DNA of 42,359 nt from positions 33,191 to 75,549 of the forward strand of contig MTNP01000037.1 of the NCBI GenBank assembly GCA_002011475.1, read 5' to 3'. This DNA comes from Dehalococcoides sp. JdFR-54 (GTDB taxonomy: Bacteria; Chloroflexota; Dehalococcoidia; JdFR-54). Below the pieces are notes generated by a model that was not told the origin of the DNA, made no database searches, and was given only the letters and a program-made list of their open reading frames with translations. The first letter of the stretch is position 1; every line of letters starts with the position of its first letter. Positions 8,438-18,400 of the stretch are shown piece after piece. The translations under genes were made by a program, and so were the position numbers.

Positions 8438-9045
8438 TGGCCATTCAGGAAGACCCGATGAACTTGGTCATCAGCGGGGTTGGTGGGCAGGGGAATATCT
8501 TGCTTTCCCGTTTGATTGGCAGGTCGCTGGTGAAGAAGGGCTATTTTGTCAGCATCGGGGAGACCTTCGGTGCCGCCCAAAGGGGTGGCGCGGTTATGAG
8601 CAATGTCAGGGTGTCCGAACACATGCCCCTCGGCCCCCTCATCCCCGAGGGCAAAGCCCATATCATCCTCGGCCTGGAGCCCCTGGAAACCCTGAGGGTG
8701 CTGGTCAAGTACGGCAACCCCAAGGTGGTGACCATCACCAATTCCCAACCCCTCTTCCCGGTTGACGTCCTTTCCAGGAAGGCCCAGTACCCTGATTACG
8801 AGGCGCTGAAGCAGACCATCAGGGGGCTTTCTCAATCGGCCTGGTTCATAGATGCCACAGCCATGGGCCTCGGGCTGGGGGCGCCCATAGTAGCCAATGT
8901 CATCATGCTGGGGGCCTTGATCGGGATCGACCTGCTCCCCCTCACTAAGGGGGATATCGAGGCCGAAATAAAGGCCAGCTTCCCCCCAGACAGGGCCGAG
9001 CTAAATCTCAAGGCTTTCAACATGGGGACAGACTCGGTGGGATAG
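8437..9045 (+). CDS. iorB: Indolepyruvate:ferredoxin oxidoreductase, beta subunit
   Basis: 202 residues with the gamma-type 2-oxoacid oxidoreductase domain. Seen are SGVGGQGNILLSRLIG near the N-terminus, the ETFGAAQRGGAV loop, and the C-terminal AIVANVIMLGAL-like segment (PIVANVIMLGALIG). It pairs with the alpha subunit and forms the CoA-binding part of the complex. The ATG at 8437 overlaps the iorA stop by one base. A second ATG at 8458 (MNLVISGVGG) also gives a normal family start. The gene ends 51 nt before a convergent minus-strand gene. Confidence 0.93.
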   Translation: MAIQEDPMNLVISGVGGQGNILLSRLIGRSLVKKGYFVSIGETFGAAQRGGAVMSNVRVSEHMPLGPLIPEGKAHIILGLEPLETLRVLVKYGNPKVVTITNSQPLFPVDVLSRKAQYPDYEALKQTIRGLSQSAWFIDATAMGLGLGAPIVANVIMLGALIGIDLLPLTKGDIEAEIKASFPPDRAELNLKAFNMGTDSVG

Positions 9046-9096
9046 CGCCAGCCCCGCCGCGGGCCAGTGAGGCGAGTTAGAAGCTCGGGAACACGC

Positions 9097-9810
9097 CTAA
9101 GCCACCACCACGGCCGTGACTATGGCCAGGCCGGCACAGACCTCAGCCTCCGGGAGGCTGACGATCCTCTCGAGAAGGGCGGGGTCGAGGGCAATCGTCT
9201 GCGCCAAATCCAGATAGCAAAGGAAGGGCTTAGGGGCGCTATCGCCCCGCTGAAGCCGCCAGTACCTTCTCTTATCTCTGTGGATCCTCTCCCGCCTCGC
9301 CTCGGCAAACCCATTGAGCTCACCCCGCCACAGATGCCTGGCTTGCTCGGTGCTCCATCGATATAGGTCAAGTACGGAATAATCAGCGATGCGGAGGTGT
9401 AATCTCCATTCCCTGTCACCAAGCTCGACCTTGGTCTGAACCTCGTCGATGGACAAGCCTTGTAGCTCCCCGTATAGGGAGGAGCCCAAGCAGATAACCG
9501 GGCTCGCATAGGCTGATGCCAGAATGGTCGCTTCGACCATTTCCGGCTGAAGGTTGCTGAGCCGGCCGACGCACTCAGCAACCTTCATAAGGCTCTCCAA
9601 GGGATAGGCCAGCTTCACAAAAGGGTTACCTCCCAGCCGAGATTCGAAGAAGGCGGGGGACTTGTCTACCACGGAGGGAGGCACCCCCACATTTCTGTAG
9701 CGAAACCTTTGGCCAAGCCATTGCACAAGCTGTTCGGCCTCGGGAGCTTGCGGCCTGACCAGGACAACCCCCCGCAAGTTCTTGACCAGAGCGACATAAT
9801 CAGAGAACAT
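9097..9810 (-). CDS. Protein of unknown function, second gene of an unrecognised pair
   Basis: 237 residues from the ATG at 9810, which follows GGGAGGAGG. It begins 18 nt after the stop of the preceding minus-strand gene, so the two are surely one operon. I do not recognise a family. Visible features: a hydrophobic strand near the N-terminus (GVVLVRPQAPEAEQLVQWLG), an Arg/Trp/Tyr-rich stretch around residues 150-185 (RIADYSVLDLYRWS, ERIHRDKRRYW) and a hydrophobic C-terminus (CAGLAIVTAVVVA). There is no signal peptide, metal motif or P-loop. Codon use and GC content resemble neighbouring host genes, so a recent import is not indicated. A nucleic-acid or envelope role would be a guess. Confidence 0.72.
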   Translation of the reverse strand: MFSDYVALVKNLRGVVLVRPQAPEAEQLVQWLGQRFRYRNVGVPPSVVDKSPAFFESRLGGNPFVKLAYPLESLMKVAECVGRLSNLQPEMVEATILASAYASPVICLGSSLYGELQGLSIDEVQTKVELGDREWRLHLRIADYSVLDLYRWSTEQARHLWRGELNGFAEARRERIHRDKRRYWRLQRGDSAPKPFLCYLDLAQTIALDPALLERIVSLPEAEVCAGLAIVTAVVVA

Positions 9811-9827
9811 CCCATTCCTCCTCCCTG

Positions 9828-10751
9828 TCACAGTTCGAGACCGGCCTTGTCCCCCTTTCCCGATGATGCCAGCAATTCCCGGATTCGAAGCCGCCACGCC
9901 GCCATTTGCCCGGAGGCCGCCAACGAGCTATCTTCGGACAGGTAGTCCCATACGATCAGGTGCTGCCCCAGAGCGTCCCTGGAACTGACCCTGTCAAGGC
10001 TATCCGCCAGCATGGAGGGGAGAAGCTGGCCCCCGGGTATAAAGAGTGGCCCCTCGTTTATGGCGCAAGGCGCATAGAATAGCCACCTGTCTTTGGTTGC
10101 CAGGTTGCCCAGGGTGATGGGGGCATATCCCGCATCCCGCAATAGGCCGTGTGCCGTAGCCAGCACCTCTTCAATGAGCCCTGATCTCAGCAGCCCCTCT
10201 TGGTCACCGGGGCGCCTTCCCTGATACCGCCGGATCAACTGGGCTGACCGTTCCAAAGCATTTCGCTCCGGTTCCACCTCCAACAGCCCGCGAATGCCCC
10301 TCCCCCGGTACTGATTTTCGAGGAGAATCGCATTCTTGGCCACATAGGTGAGCACCGCCTTCCCCAACCTGTGATTGCCCGAAGCATGAGCTGTGAGCAA
10401 GGTCTTGAGCCCCAGCCTGCCCTGGATGATGTTGTCAACGCGGAGGCGAAAGTGGCTATCAAAGAACCAGAGCTCGTGAACCGAAGGCGAGATGGTATAG
10501 AGGCGGCGCAGCAGGCGATAGCGGTCCCCCACCCCTCGGTCCTTGAGGGCGTGCCCAAGCCCGCCGAGCAGCCGCTCAATGGCTTGGGCAGCAGGTGCCC
10601 GGCCCAGAAAGCTCAATGTGTTCCTGTTGTTCCGCCGATTTCCCAGTCCGCGGTTGGGCCAGCCCCGCCGCTCAGCTTCTGCGAGGTAATCCAGCTTGAG
10701 TAGCTGGTGCAAAAGGAGCACCCTGTAAAGCAGAAGATCAGCATCTATCAT
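9828..10751 (-). CDS. Protein of unknown function, first gene of an unrecognised pair
   Basis: 307 residues, predicted largely helical and rich in Leu and Arg, without an export signal or membrane span. I do not recognise a domain. Noticeable segments are the helical start (MIDADLLLYRVLLLHQLLKL), an Arg/Asn-rich loop (GLGNRRNNRN), FFDSHFRLRVDNI, a possible ordered core GNHRLGKAVLTYVAKNAILL, and FYAPCAINEGPLFIPGG. The ATG at 10751 has no obvious Shine-Dalgarno, but a plausible promoter is centred ~45 nt upstream. It is transcribed together with the next unknown gene (18-nt gap) and divergently from the inositol-phosphate cytidylyltransferase-like gene. Confidence 0.72.
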   Translation of the reverse strand: MIDADLLLYRVLLLHQLLKLDYLAEAERRGWPNRGLGNRRNNRNTLSFLGRAPAAQAIERLLGGLGHALKDRGVGDRYRLLRRLYTISPSVHELWFFDSHFRLRVDNIIQGRLGLKTLLTAHASGNHRLGKAVLTYVAKNAILLENQYRGRGIRGLLEVEPERNALERSAQLIRRYQGRRPGDQEGLLRSGLIEEVLATAHGLLRDAGYAPITLGNLATKDRWLFYAPCAINEGPLFIPGGQLLPSMLADSLDRVSSRDALGQHLIVWDYLSEDSSLAASGQMAAWRLRIRELLASSGKGDKAGLEL

Positions 10752-10782
10752 GGGTTATCTGCCGCTGTGGCCCGTCAATTGT

Positions 10783-10811
10783 ATACTATTGGGTCCGACT
10801 CTCGAATTCAA
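10783..10811 (-). promoter_or_regulatory. Probable promoter for the unknown gene pair
   Basis: On the minus strand TTGAAT (10811-10806) and TAGTAT (10788-10783) are 17 bases apart, 32 bases before the ATG at 10751. The match to consensus is moderate. Confidence 0.5.
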
Positions 10812-10909
10812 CTATGCCGCCTTGCTTGCAGAATGGTGCGGCCGTGCTCAGCTTTGAGTTTGTTGGCTGCAAAACAATTGAAAAGTGTGAAACCACAATG
10901 TAAGCCTTG

Positions 10910-10938
10910 TTGACAGAGCTTGCCCCCTAAAGTATCCT
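10910..10938 (+). promoter_or_regulatory. Promoter for the nucleotidyltransferase/phosphatidyltransferase operon
   Basis: TTGACA at 10910-10915 and TATCCT at 10933-10938 with a 17-base spacer. The transcript would have a ~95-nt leader before the ATG at 11040. The leader contains AAGGAGGT at 11021-11028; no further structured element was recognised in it. Confidence 0.7.
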
Positions 10939-11039
10939 GAATCGATGGACTGCGCGCCAAACAGTTCGTCGTAGGCAGTGTTCTGATCATCCCTGGTTGC
11001 CAAAAGTACAATGTCGCCCCAAGGAGGTACAACTATATC

Positions 11040-11762
11040 ATGGCCGATGGGCGCGTCAGCAAGGGGGTTGTCCTGGCTGCTGGCGATGGCAGTCGCCTAG
11101 GCGACCTAACCGCTACCTATCCCAAGGTCTTGCTGCCAGTGCGCGGCAAGCCGTTGATTTGGCATCCCATCGAGGCACTGGTGGCAGCGGGGATCACGGA
11201 GATAGCTGTGGTGGTCGGCTATTGCGCAACCCATGTGAAGGCCACGCTCGGCGATGGCAGCCGCTTTGGCGCCAGGCTGGCGTACATCACTAACCCGGAC
11301 TACCTCGGCGGCAATGCTATTTCAGTGGGGAAAGCCAAACCATGGGCCGAAGGGAAGCCCTTCGTTCTTTGCATGGGCGACCATATTATGGAACTGGGCT
11401 TCGTTTGTCGCCTCCTGGACAAGTCCCCTGTTGCCGAGACGCTATGCGTCGACTTCGCCCCCGCGGGCCATCACCAGTTGGCAGAAGCGACCAAGGTCCT
11501 GGTTGATAGCGCCGGGTGCATCAGGCACATCGGCAAGGAGCTGGCCTCCTGGGATGGTCTCGATACCGGCGTCTTTCTGCTGACAGGCAGATTCCTAGAT
11601 GCCGTAGAGCAGCTCATTCCCGAGCTTGGCATCCACATCGAGATCAGCGATGTGATCCGGTTTTTGGTGGGCACAGGCTGCCGCTTTGCCACCTGTGATG
11701 TCACTGGCTCCTTCTGGACAGATGTGGACACCGAGGAGGACCTGGGCTTTGCTACAGCCTAG
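11040..11762 (+). CDS. Sugar-phosphate-type nucleotidyltransferase, likely inositol-1-phosphate cytidylyltransferase (IPCT)
   Basis: 240 residues with the NTP-transferase fold: GVVLAAGDGSRLGDL (the GxGxR nucleotide loop), YPKVLLPVRGKPLI (substrate Lys), CMGDHIME (metal Asp) and DTGVFLL. Length equals the N-terminal half of the bifunctional IPCT/DIPPS enzyme. The next gene, 9 nt downstream, matches the C-terminal half unusually well, so CTP:L-myo-inositol-1-phosphate cytidylyltransferase is the best guess. The reaction would give CDP-inositol for an inositol phosphodiester solute or lipid head group. Alternatives are another CTP- or GTP-dependent sugar-phosphate nucleotidyltransferase. An AAGGAGGT precedes the ATG. 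Confidence 0.75.
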   Translation: MADGRVSKGVVLAAGDGSRLGDLTATYPKVLLPVRGKPLIWHPIEALVAAGITEIAVVVGYCATHVKATLGDGSRFGARLAYITNPDYLGGNAISVGKAKPWAEGKPFVLCMGDHIMELGFVCRLLDKSPVAETLCVDFAPAGHHQLAEATKVLVDSAGCIRHIGKELASWDGLDTGVFLLTGRFLDAVEQLIPELGIHIEISDVIRFLVGTGCRFATCDVTGSFWTDVDTEEDLGFATA

Positions 11763-11771
11763 GGGGTGGGG

Positions 11772-12386
11772 ATGAGCGACGTATACGACGGCTTCATTTC
11801 CAGACATATCAATCGAAGGCTGTCAGAGCCCATAGCAAAGCTGCTAGCCAGGACAAGGCTAACCCCCAATCAAGCCACCTGGGGGGCGTTGGGCATCGCC
11901 GTTTTGTCCTTTGTCAGCTTCACCGTGGGCCAGAATATCGTGGGCGGCATCCTGGCTCAACTGTCCTCCGTAGCCGACGGGATAGACGGTGGCCTGGCCC
12001 GCCTCAAAGGCACGACCTCATCCTTCGGCGGTTTCTTGGACTCCGTGCTCGACCGCTATGCCGATGCCCTGATAGTGCTGGGAATGACTTTGTGGTCCCT
12101 GGCCCATGAGAGCTATGCCGGAATCTGGCTAGTAGGCTTTCTGGCCATCGTCGGCATCCTCTCTGTCAGCTATACCAGGGCCCGCATCGACCCACAGCAT
12201 CGCCCCCTTTTCGACAGGGGGCTCTCCTCCATCGCCTCGCGCGATATAAGGCTCTTCCTGGTAATGCTGGGGGGCATCGCCGGGCAGGTCTATCTTTGTC
12301 TCTTGGCCATAGCTATTTCAACTAACGTGGTGGTTTTCTACCGCCTCATCTACAGCTACAGACGCTTCGGGTCTCAGGGCAAATGA
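11772..12386 (+). CDS. CDP-alcohol phosphatidyltransferase, DIPP-synthase-like
   Basis: 204 residues from the ATG at 11772; a GTG two codons earlier lies within the G-rich ribosome site. The complete catalytic motif D(x)2DG(x)2AR(x)8G(x)3D(x)3D is present, from DGIDGGLAR through GGFLDSVLDRYAD. It is preceded by LTPNQATWGALGIAVLSF and followed by several membrane helices. The SFGGFLDSVLDRYAD segment resembles the di-myo-inositol-phosphate-phosphate synthase half of IPCT/DIPPS enzymes. It would transfer an alcohol phosphate from a CDP-alcohol made by the upstream gene. It could instead be a phosphatidylinositol-phosphate synthase relative. The organisation differs from the fused enzyme: here the two activities are separate genes. 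Confidence 0.83.
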   Translation: MSDVYDGFISRHINRRLSEPIAKLLARTRLTPNQATWGALGIAVLSFVSFTVGQNIVGGILAQLSSVADGIDGGLARLKGTTSSFGGFLDSVLDRYADALIVLGMTLWSLAHESYAGIWLVGFLAIVGILSVSYTRARIDPQHRPLFDRGLSSIASRDIRLFLVMLGGIAGQVYLCLLAIAISTNVVVFYRLIYSYRRFGSQGK

Positions 12387-12426
12387 CCGAAAGCGCGATC
12401 TCGACGGGGCTACGAGGGGCTTTCGG
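12387..12426. terminator. Inverted repeat between convergent genes
   Basis: CCGAAAGC at 12387-12394 and GCTTTCGG at 12419-12426 are perfect 8-base arms with a 24-base loop, lying between the convergent phosphatidyltransferase and giant-protein genes and running into the latter's 3' end. No T-tract is seen; a bidirectional terminator is possible. Confidence 0.3.
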
Positions 12427-15400
12427 CCTTCCCCAAGTTCATTCCCACTAACACCAGGTCATAGATATCCACTACCTGGTCACCATTAATGTCTGCCGTC
12501 TCATCGCCGGGCGGCGAGGTGTTGAAGTTGGCTGCTATTGTCACCAGGTCATAAATGTCTATGACGCCGTTGCCATCGGCATCGCCAGCGAGCAAGGTAA
12601 CCGGGGGAAGGGGCTTTATCTTCCCAGCCTCACCCACTACAGCGCTTTTCGTGATAGACAGGTAACCAGGCATGGTAATGGCAATAGTGTGGGGGACTCC
12701 CGGCGGAGCCGGGATGAAGTAATTGCCCTCCACGTCGCTGATAGTGGTCACGGGCTCGCCATCGATGAGGAGTGTCGGCCCATCGTGGTGGCTGCGCCCT
12801 TGCAGAAGCACCTGACCACTAATGACGGTGGCATCAAGACCAAATAGTTCGACATCCCCGCTGCCCGTCTCTATGGGCACTTCGTTTGCTTGTATATCTC
12901 CCACGATAACGTTCGATAGATCGAGGGGCGCGGTTCCGCTCGTGGTTCCGGCTCTTAGGGTAATTATGGCAAAGGTCCCGGGCGAGGAGACGCTTGCCCC
13001 TGGAGTGATGACCACGCCCACCACACCGGTGACGGTCCCGGCATCGTTATCTATGGCCCCGGGCTGGAAGAACGTGCTTGCTCCGTCTTGACTGAGCAGG
13101 TCTCCTTCCTCCACGTCGACCACTGTCACCAGCGTGGCATCAAAGCTGAGGTCAAATTGGGCACCGGCTATGGCAACCTTGGGCTCTATGACCACATTCA
13201 CCGTAAATGTCTCCCCCGGGGGGACTGCTTGACTAATTGGGGAGATGTTGACAGTCGTCACCTCTTGGGCGGATATCGCTCCAGCAAAGGCGCCAGCAAT
13301 CGTGATATGGGTCCAGTTTTGACCTATCAGGATCATGTCCAAGGCATTAATGCTTCCATCCCTGTTGACGTCCTCCCGGATCCAGTGGGGCGCCCCGGTC
13401 TCACCCCAGTGCTGCCCTACCCTGATCATATCCAGGACATTGACCCTTTTATCGCAGTTTACATCCCAGTCCGCATAGGGCAGGATGGTGACGCTCCCAT
13501 CGTGTACAATGATGGGCATGGCGCGCCCTTGCGCGTCTCCCACTATAAAGTTTGTCAAGTCCAGCAGCGCGGTGGTTGTTTCTGTCACCGTCTTGGCTCT
13601 TAGGCTGATGATGGCGAGCGTCCCCGGGGAGGCTACTGTCTCCCCGGGCCCTGTTATGGCGCCGGCGACACCGCTGACCCTCCCGGCGCCGTTATCTATA
13701 GTCCCCGGGAAGAAATATGTACTGGCTCCATCTTGATTCAGCAGGTCCCCCTCTTCTATCTTATCTACGGCCACAAGCAAGGGGTCGAAGCTGAGGTCGA
13801 ATTGGGCACCGGCTATGGCGAATTTTGGCTCTATCACTACTTCCACAGTGAACGACATTTCATAGGCAACCTCTTGGCTCGGCGGCGAGATGCTGACTAT
13901 GGTCGCCTCCGGAACGATGGTTATTGTCTCGCTCCTCGTTCCTGACGCCCCCTCGCTGTCGGTAACCGTTAAGGTTACAGTGTAATCGCCGGGGCTTGAA
14001 TAAGAATGCGTGGCCACTTTTTCTACGGTCGGTTGTTCTGGCGAGTAGGTGAAGATGACGCTGGGGCTCCCATCCCCGAAGTCCCATGCGTAAGACTCGA
14101 TAAAGCTATCCACATCGTAAGAGGCTGAGGCGTCGAATGTTATAGGTTGCCCCACAATCAGGTCTTCCGCCGGGTAGGTGAAGGAGGCGACCGGGGGTTG
14201 ATTGGTTGTTACGATGAAATCATACCGTATAGCGGTGTTGTTATCTTCGTAAGACTCGTTCACCAAATTGTCTGGGTCTACAATCACATATAGGTCGTAA
14301 TCCCCGGAGGTCGTTGCCCAGGTAACAGATACCTCAGCGCTTTGCCCAGCTAGGAGTTGTGCAACGCTCGGCGCGCCTATCAGGATTCCGCTCTCGCCGG
14401 GGTCTCCCGCATAGAATTCAACGGTGGTGGCCTGGCTCAGGGCACGACCCCTATTATAGACAGTCGCCCTTATCTCAACCTCGTCGCCTTCCTTGGGAAA
14501 GGCATCGCTGACTCCGATATCGGAAACGGTGAGGTCGGGCAATCTCAGCAGCGACACGGATTGTTGGGTTTGGCAGGAGTTACCCACATCGTCTTTGGCC
14601 TCTATCTTATAGGTTAAGCCCATTGCTGGCAGAGGTCCGATGGTCGCCTGCCATTTGCCTATGTCTATACGCTCCATGGGCTCGACGTAGTAAACACTCA
14701 GGGTGACGCCCTCCACCTCGTCAATAGGGTCGTGCGGGTCATAGGCTGGGGCAGTCCTCGCCAGTTTTCCTAGGGCATATTTGCCGGGAGGGATTTCAAC
14801 GGGGAAAATCTCGGCACCTGGGATGTAAGGGGCACATTGGGTCCTGAGTTCAATGGGCACGCCAGCGGTGGTTTTGAAGTCCGTTATGACCGCGGTCTCG
14901 TTGCCGCTATTATATATCCTGTAGTATATGGTGTATTCGGTGTTCTCCACCACCGTGGAGGGGAAGATCGTTTCCACAATCAAATCGCCAATCTGCCACC
15001 ACTCGGGCCACATCGAGGGGTCTTCTTTGTCGGTGAATTTGAACACCCGGGTTGATTCCTGGAACACCATGATCATCTTCTTGATCAACATTAGACCCGA
15101 GGTCTGGGATGTAAAGTACAATGGCACAGTGGGCAGGAACCCCTTTATAGCGGTCGAGAGGTCTGGCGTGACATCTATGGTGTCGAAAACCCCGGAATAT
15201 GTCCATTCGATCTCGCCGTCAGCGCCGACATCCAGTGCGGGATCCCCTGGAAACGGAGGCAACCCTTGCAACGCCAAGGATGATCTAAGTATTAGCTCGG
15301 GTTTTTCGGGGAGGGTCATCTCCGCCTTGGCCGCCAAATCCGGGAGAACGAACTCCAGCACCTCCCCAGCTATATCCCTGACGACGTTCACCCGCATGCC

Positions 15401-18400
15401 TGGCAGCGCTGTGGAGCCGGTATCGTATGCGTAGGCCAGCTTCACCTCCCAGTCGCCCTCGCTCATATACCTGTTGAATTCGGACATGTGGGTGCGGAAT
15501 GACCGCAGACACTCCTCCCATTCCTCCTGGGTCATATCACCCTTGATGGTCTCCGTCAGATACTGCTCAAACCCCTCCATATCGCCTATGTAATTATAGA
15601 ACTGTGTCAGGCAGGCCTCCCATTGCTCGGGGCTTATATAGGGTTTGAACTTCGCCAGTGCCGTCTCCAAGTCAGCCTTAGCGATGAAGATCTGGGCCTG
15701 GATAACCAGGGGCTCAAATGCTGCCGGCCTAGCTGGACTCACCAACTCAGACGTCATATTTACGCCGAGATATCCCTCTATGACCCTTAGCGTGGAGGCC
15801 TTGGTATTTGCCACCCTTGGGTCCTTCTTGAGGAATGCCGTGGTCTCTATAGGTATGGAGCCTGGGGCCTCTGTTTTGATTTTGATGGGCAGCTTTGTCT
15901 CAATGCCAGGGACGACGAGAGATTCCGCAGTCGTCGTATTATGCAACACGGCGCTTATTATTTCATATTTTGAGGTGTCTATGAGCAAAGTGGCGTAGGG
16001 ATCGAGCCACAATAGGATATTCTTCAATAATTTGTCATAGCCGGTCAGGCCAAAGGTGGTATACACCACCTTGCCCATATCAAATATGGTGCCACTCTCA
16101 ATCACCACGGGGTTTACAGGCCTTTTCCGGAATTCCACAGCCAGTTCTTCCGCGGTTAGCTCATAAACGTCTGGCACCTCTTCATAGGTGGCGGCTATAA
16201 CAGTCCAGCCCATCAGCTTTATCGCATCTATTTCCTGGTCTATCACGTCCTCCGCCCTGCCAAAGTCCCGAGCCTGCAACTCGGTGGGGAATTCCCCAGA
16301 GCCGGTTATGATGGGGTGCAATCGCATTTCCTCTGGGATAAAAACCGGCAGTTTGCTGGAGCGGGCAGGACTTATGGTGATATCAGGCAAGAAGGCATAT
16401 CCCTTTCTGGTGCCATACCATCCCGCCCCATCGACGATGAGCCTCCCGCCACTGGCGACGAAGGATTTGAGCCTGTCACCGACCTCTTGCATTGTAATCG
16501 ATGGGTAAACGGGATAATAGGTATCTGGCATCCCCCCGATTATGCCATCTATGGGAAGGGGGAGATGATCGAAATCTGCCCAGCGGTAAGGCAAAATGAG
16601 GAGCTGATAAGTGACAGCGTCCCAGGGTATCTCGTCGGGGCTTATCTTTTCTGGCCTGTATCCGTACCGGCTCAACTTCTCCAGCCATCTCTCTGCGTTG
16701 GAGCCGGGCAGATGGATGACGGCGATCCTCGCCCTCGGCGGCTCATATTCCAACTCAAATCTGAACCGATACTCCCTTGTCTCGGCGATATATTGGTCTA
16801 ACGGTATTTCGATGTCGGTCGTCCCCGGCTGAAGCGGGGATTCATTTATCTTTTGCATGTCCAGGTATGTAACCAGGCTTACAGTCACGTTGTCCCTGTT
16901 CTCCACCCGAAGCTCGAGCTGGGGGCTTCCGTCTATCATGGTTACATTTGCCTTGACCAGGGCGGGGATGGGCTTGTTTAAGGCAATCACCGGCGGGAAA
17001 CCGTATTCATCACTGCCGAGCCCGCTCAGATGGGCCACGTAAACCGCCTGCTTTATGCCGGTATTGCTTAAGACCATGTCAATCGTCGAGGGGAGCCCAC
17101 TTATCACCCGGTTCAGATCTCTGGTAAGCTGCTCCACGCCATGCAAGGGCTGGATGGTCGTCTTTACCGTATCCAGATGTATCGCCTCCAGGATCGCCAC
17201 CCTGTTGCCCTTGTCATTCATATACACGATTCTAATCCGGTGCTCCCCCGCTGGGAGCGTGCCCAAGAACAGGCTCTTATTCGTGTAGGATTCATCGCCC
17301 TTATGATAGAACAGCGTCCCCTTGTATCTGCCATCAATGTATACCAGCAATACTATGCCCTCTACATCCCCCGGTGGCATATCCTTGGCCTTTACGGTGA
17401 GCATGAAGTAATCCGAGTCCACCGTGGTGGTGACATACTCCACCCAGTCTCCATCGGCCGATAGGACAAAATTCTCGCTCGTCGCCGGGCCACCCAGTCC
17501 ATCTTGACGGGAGTAGTCGTGATAATATTGACCGACCTTTTCAATGGCGGTGAGGGGGCTTATATCATCGACCTTGAACAATCTGAAGTAATCGATGTAT
17601 TGCTGCCGATATGGCAGATGACCGCGATATTTTAGCTTCAGGGTGTGGGGGCCAGCACATACATCGTTCAATTTCAGGCGGAGGCGCGCATATCCGGAGC
17701 TCTCGGGGATCAGCTCGATCTTGAGGATCAGGTCATCGAAACTGGTATCATCCCCCTCTTCATACCTGAAATAATATAGGCCAGGGGCGGCCTTTTCGAT
17801 CCTGAAGATTTTGGCGACATCCTCTTGCCTCAGCTCCGCGATGTCCTCTGGCCTCAGCCTCAGCTCCGCCCAGGTCTTGACGCCTTCCACCCCGGGATTG
17901 TAAAAATAGGGGTAATTGTCGCACTCATCCCCTATCCCATCCCCATCACTATCTTCCTGGTCGGGATTGCTCACAAAGGGGCAGTTGTCCTCGGTATCGG
18001 GGATTCCGTCTCCGTCAGTGTCGGCATCTGCGGATAGCCTCGCCTGCCATATCTGGGGCAAGGTGGGCACCTCACCGTCGTAGCAGATATAAAAGCACAG
18101 CTCCGAATCCTTTTCAAAAGGACCGATCAAACCCTGGAGCCCCTGCTTCAGGCTCCCGTAGTAATGGGCGATTACGGGACTTGTGAGTGACACCAATAAG
18201 GTTTTAGCTGTTTCCAGTCTGGTTATTGTCAGCCTGGCATAGCTATCCTTTGCTATTAGTATCTCATCGGTGCCAAAGCCTTCCTCTATATTCGCCATTA
18301 AGGCCACATCCTTTAGCTCATCATCCAGGTATATCTCAATGGCATTGCCGAGCTGAGCCGTGGTGGGACTCAAAATTCCGCCGCTATATAGCTCGCGGAC

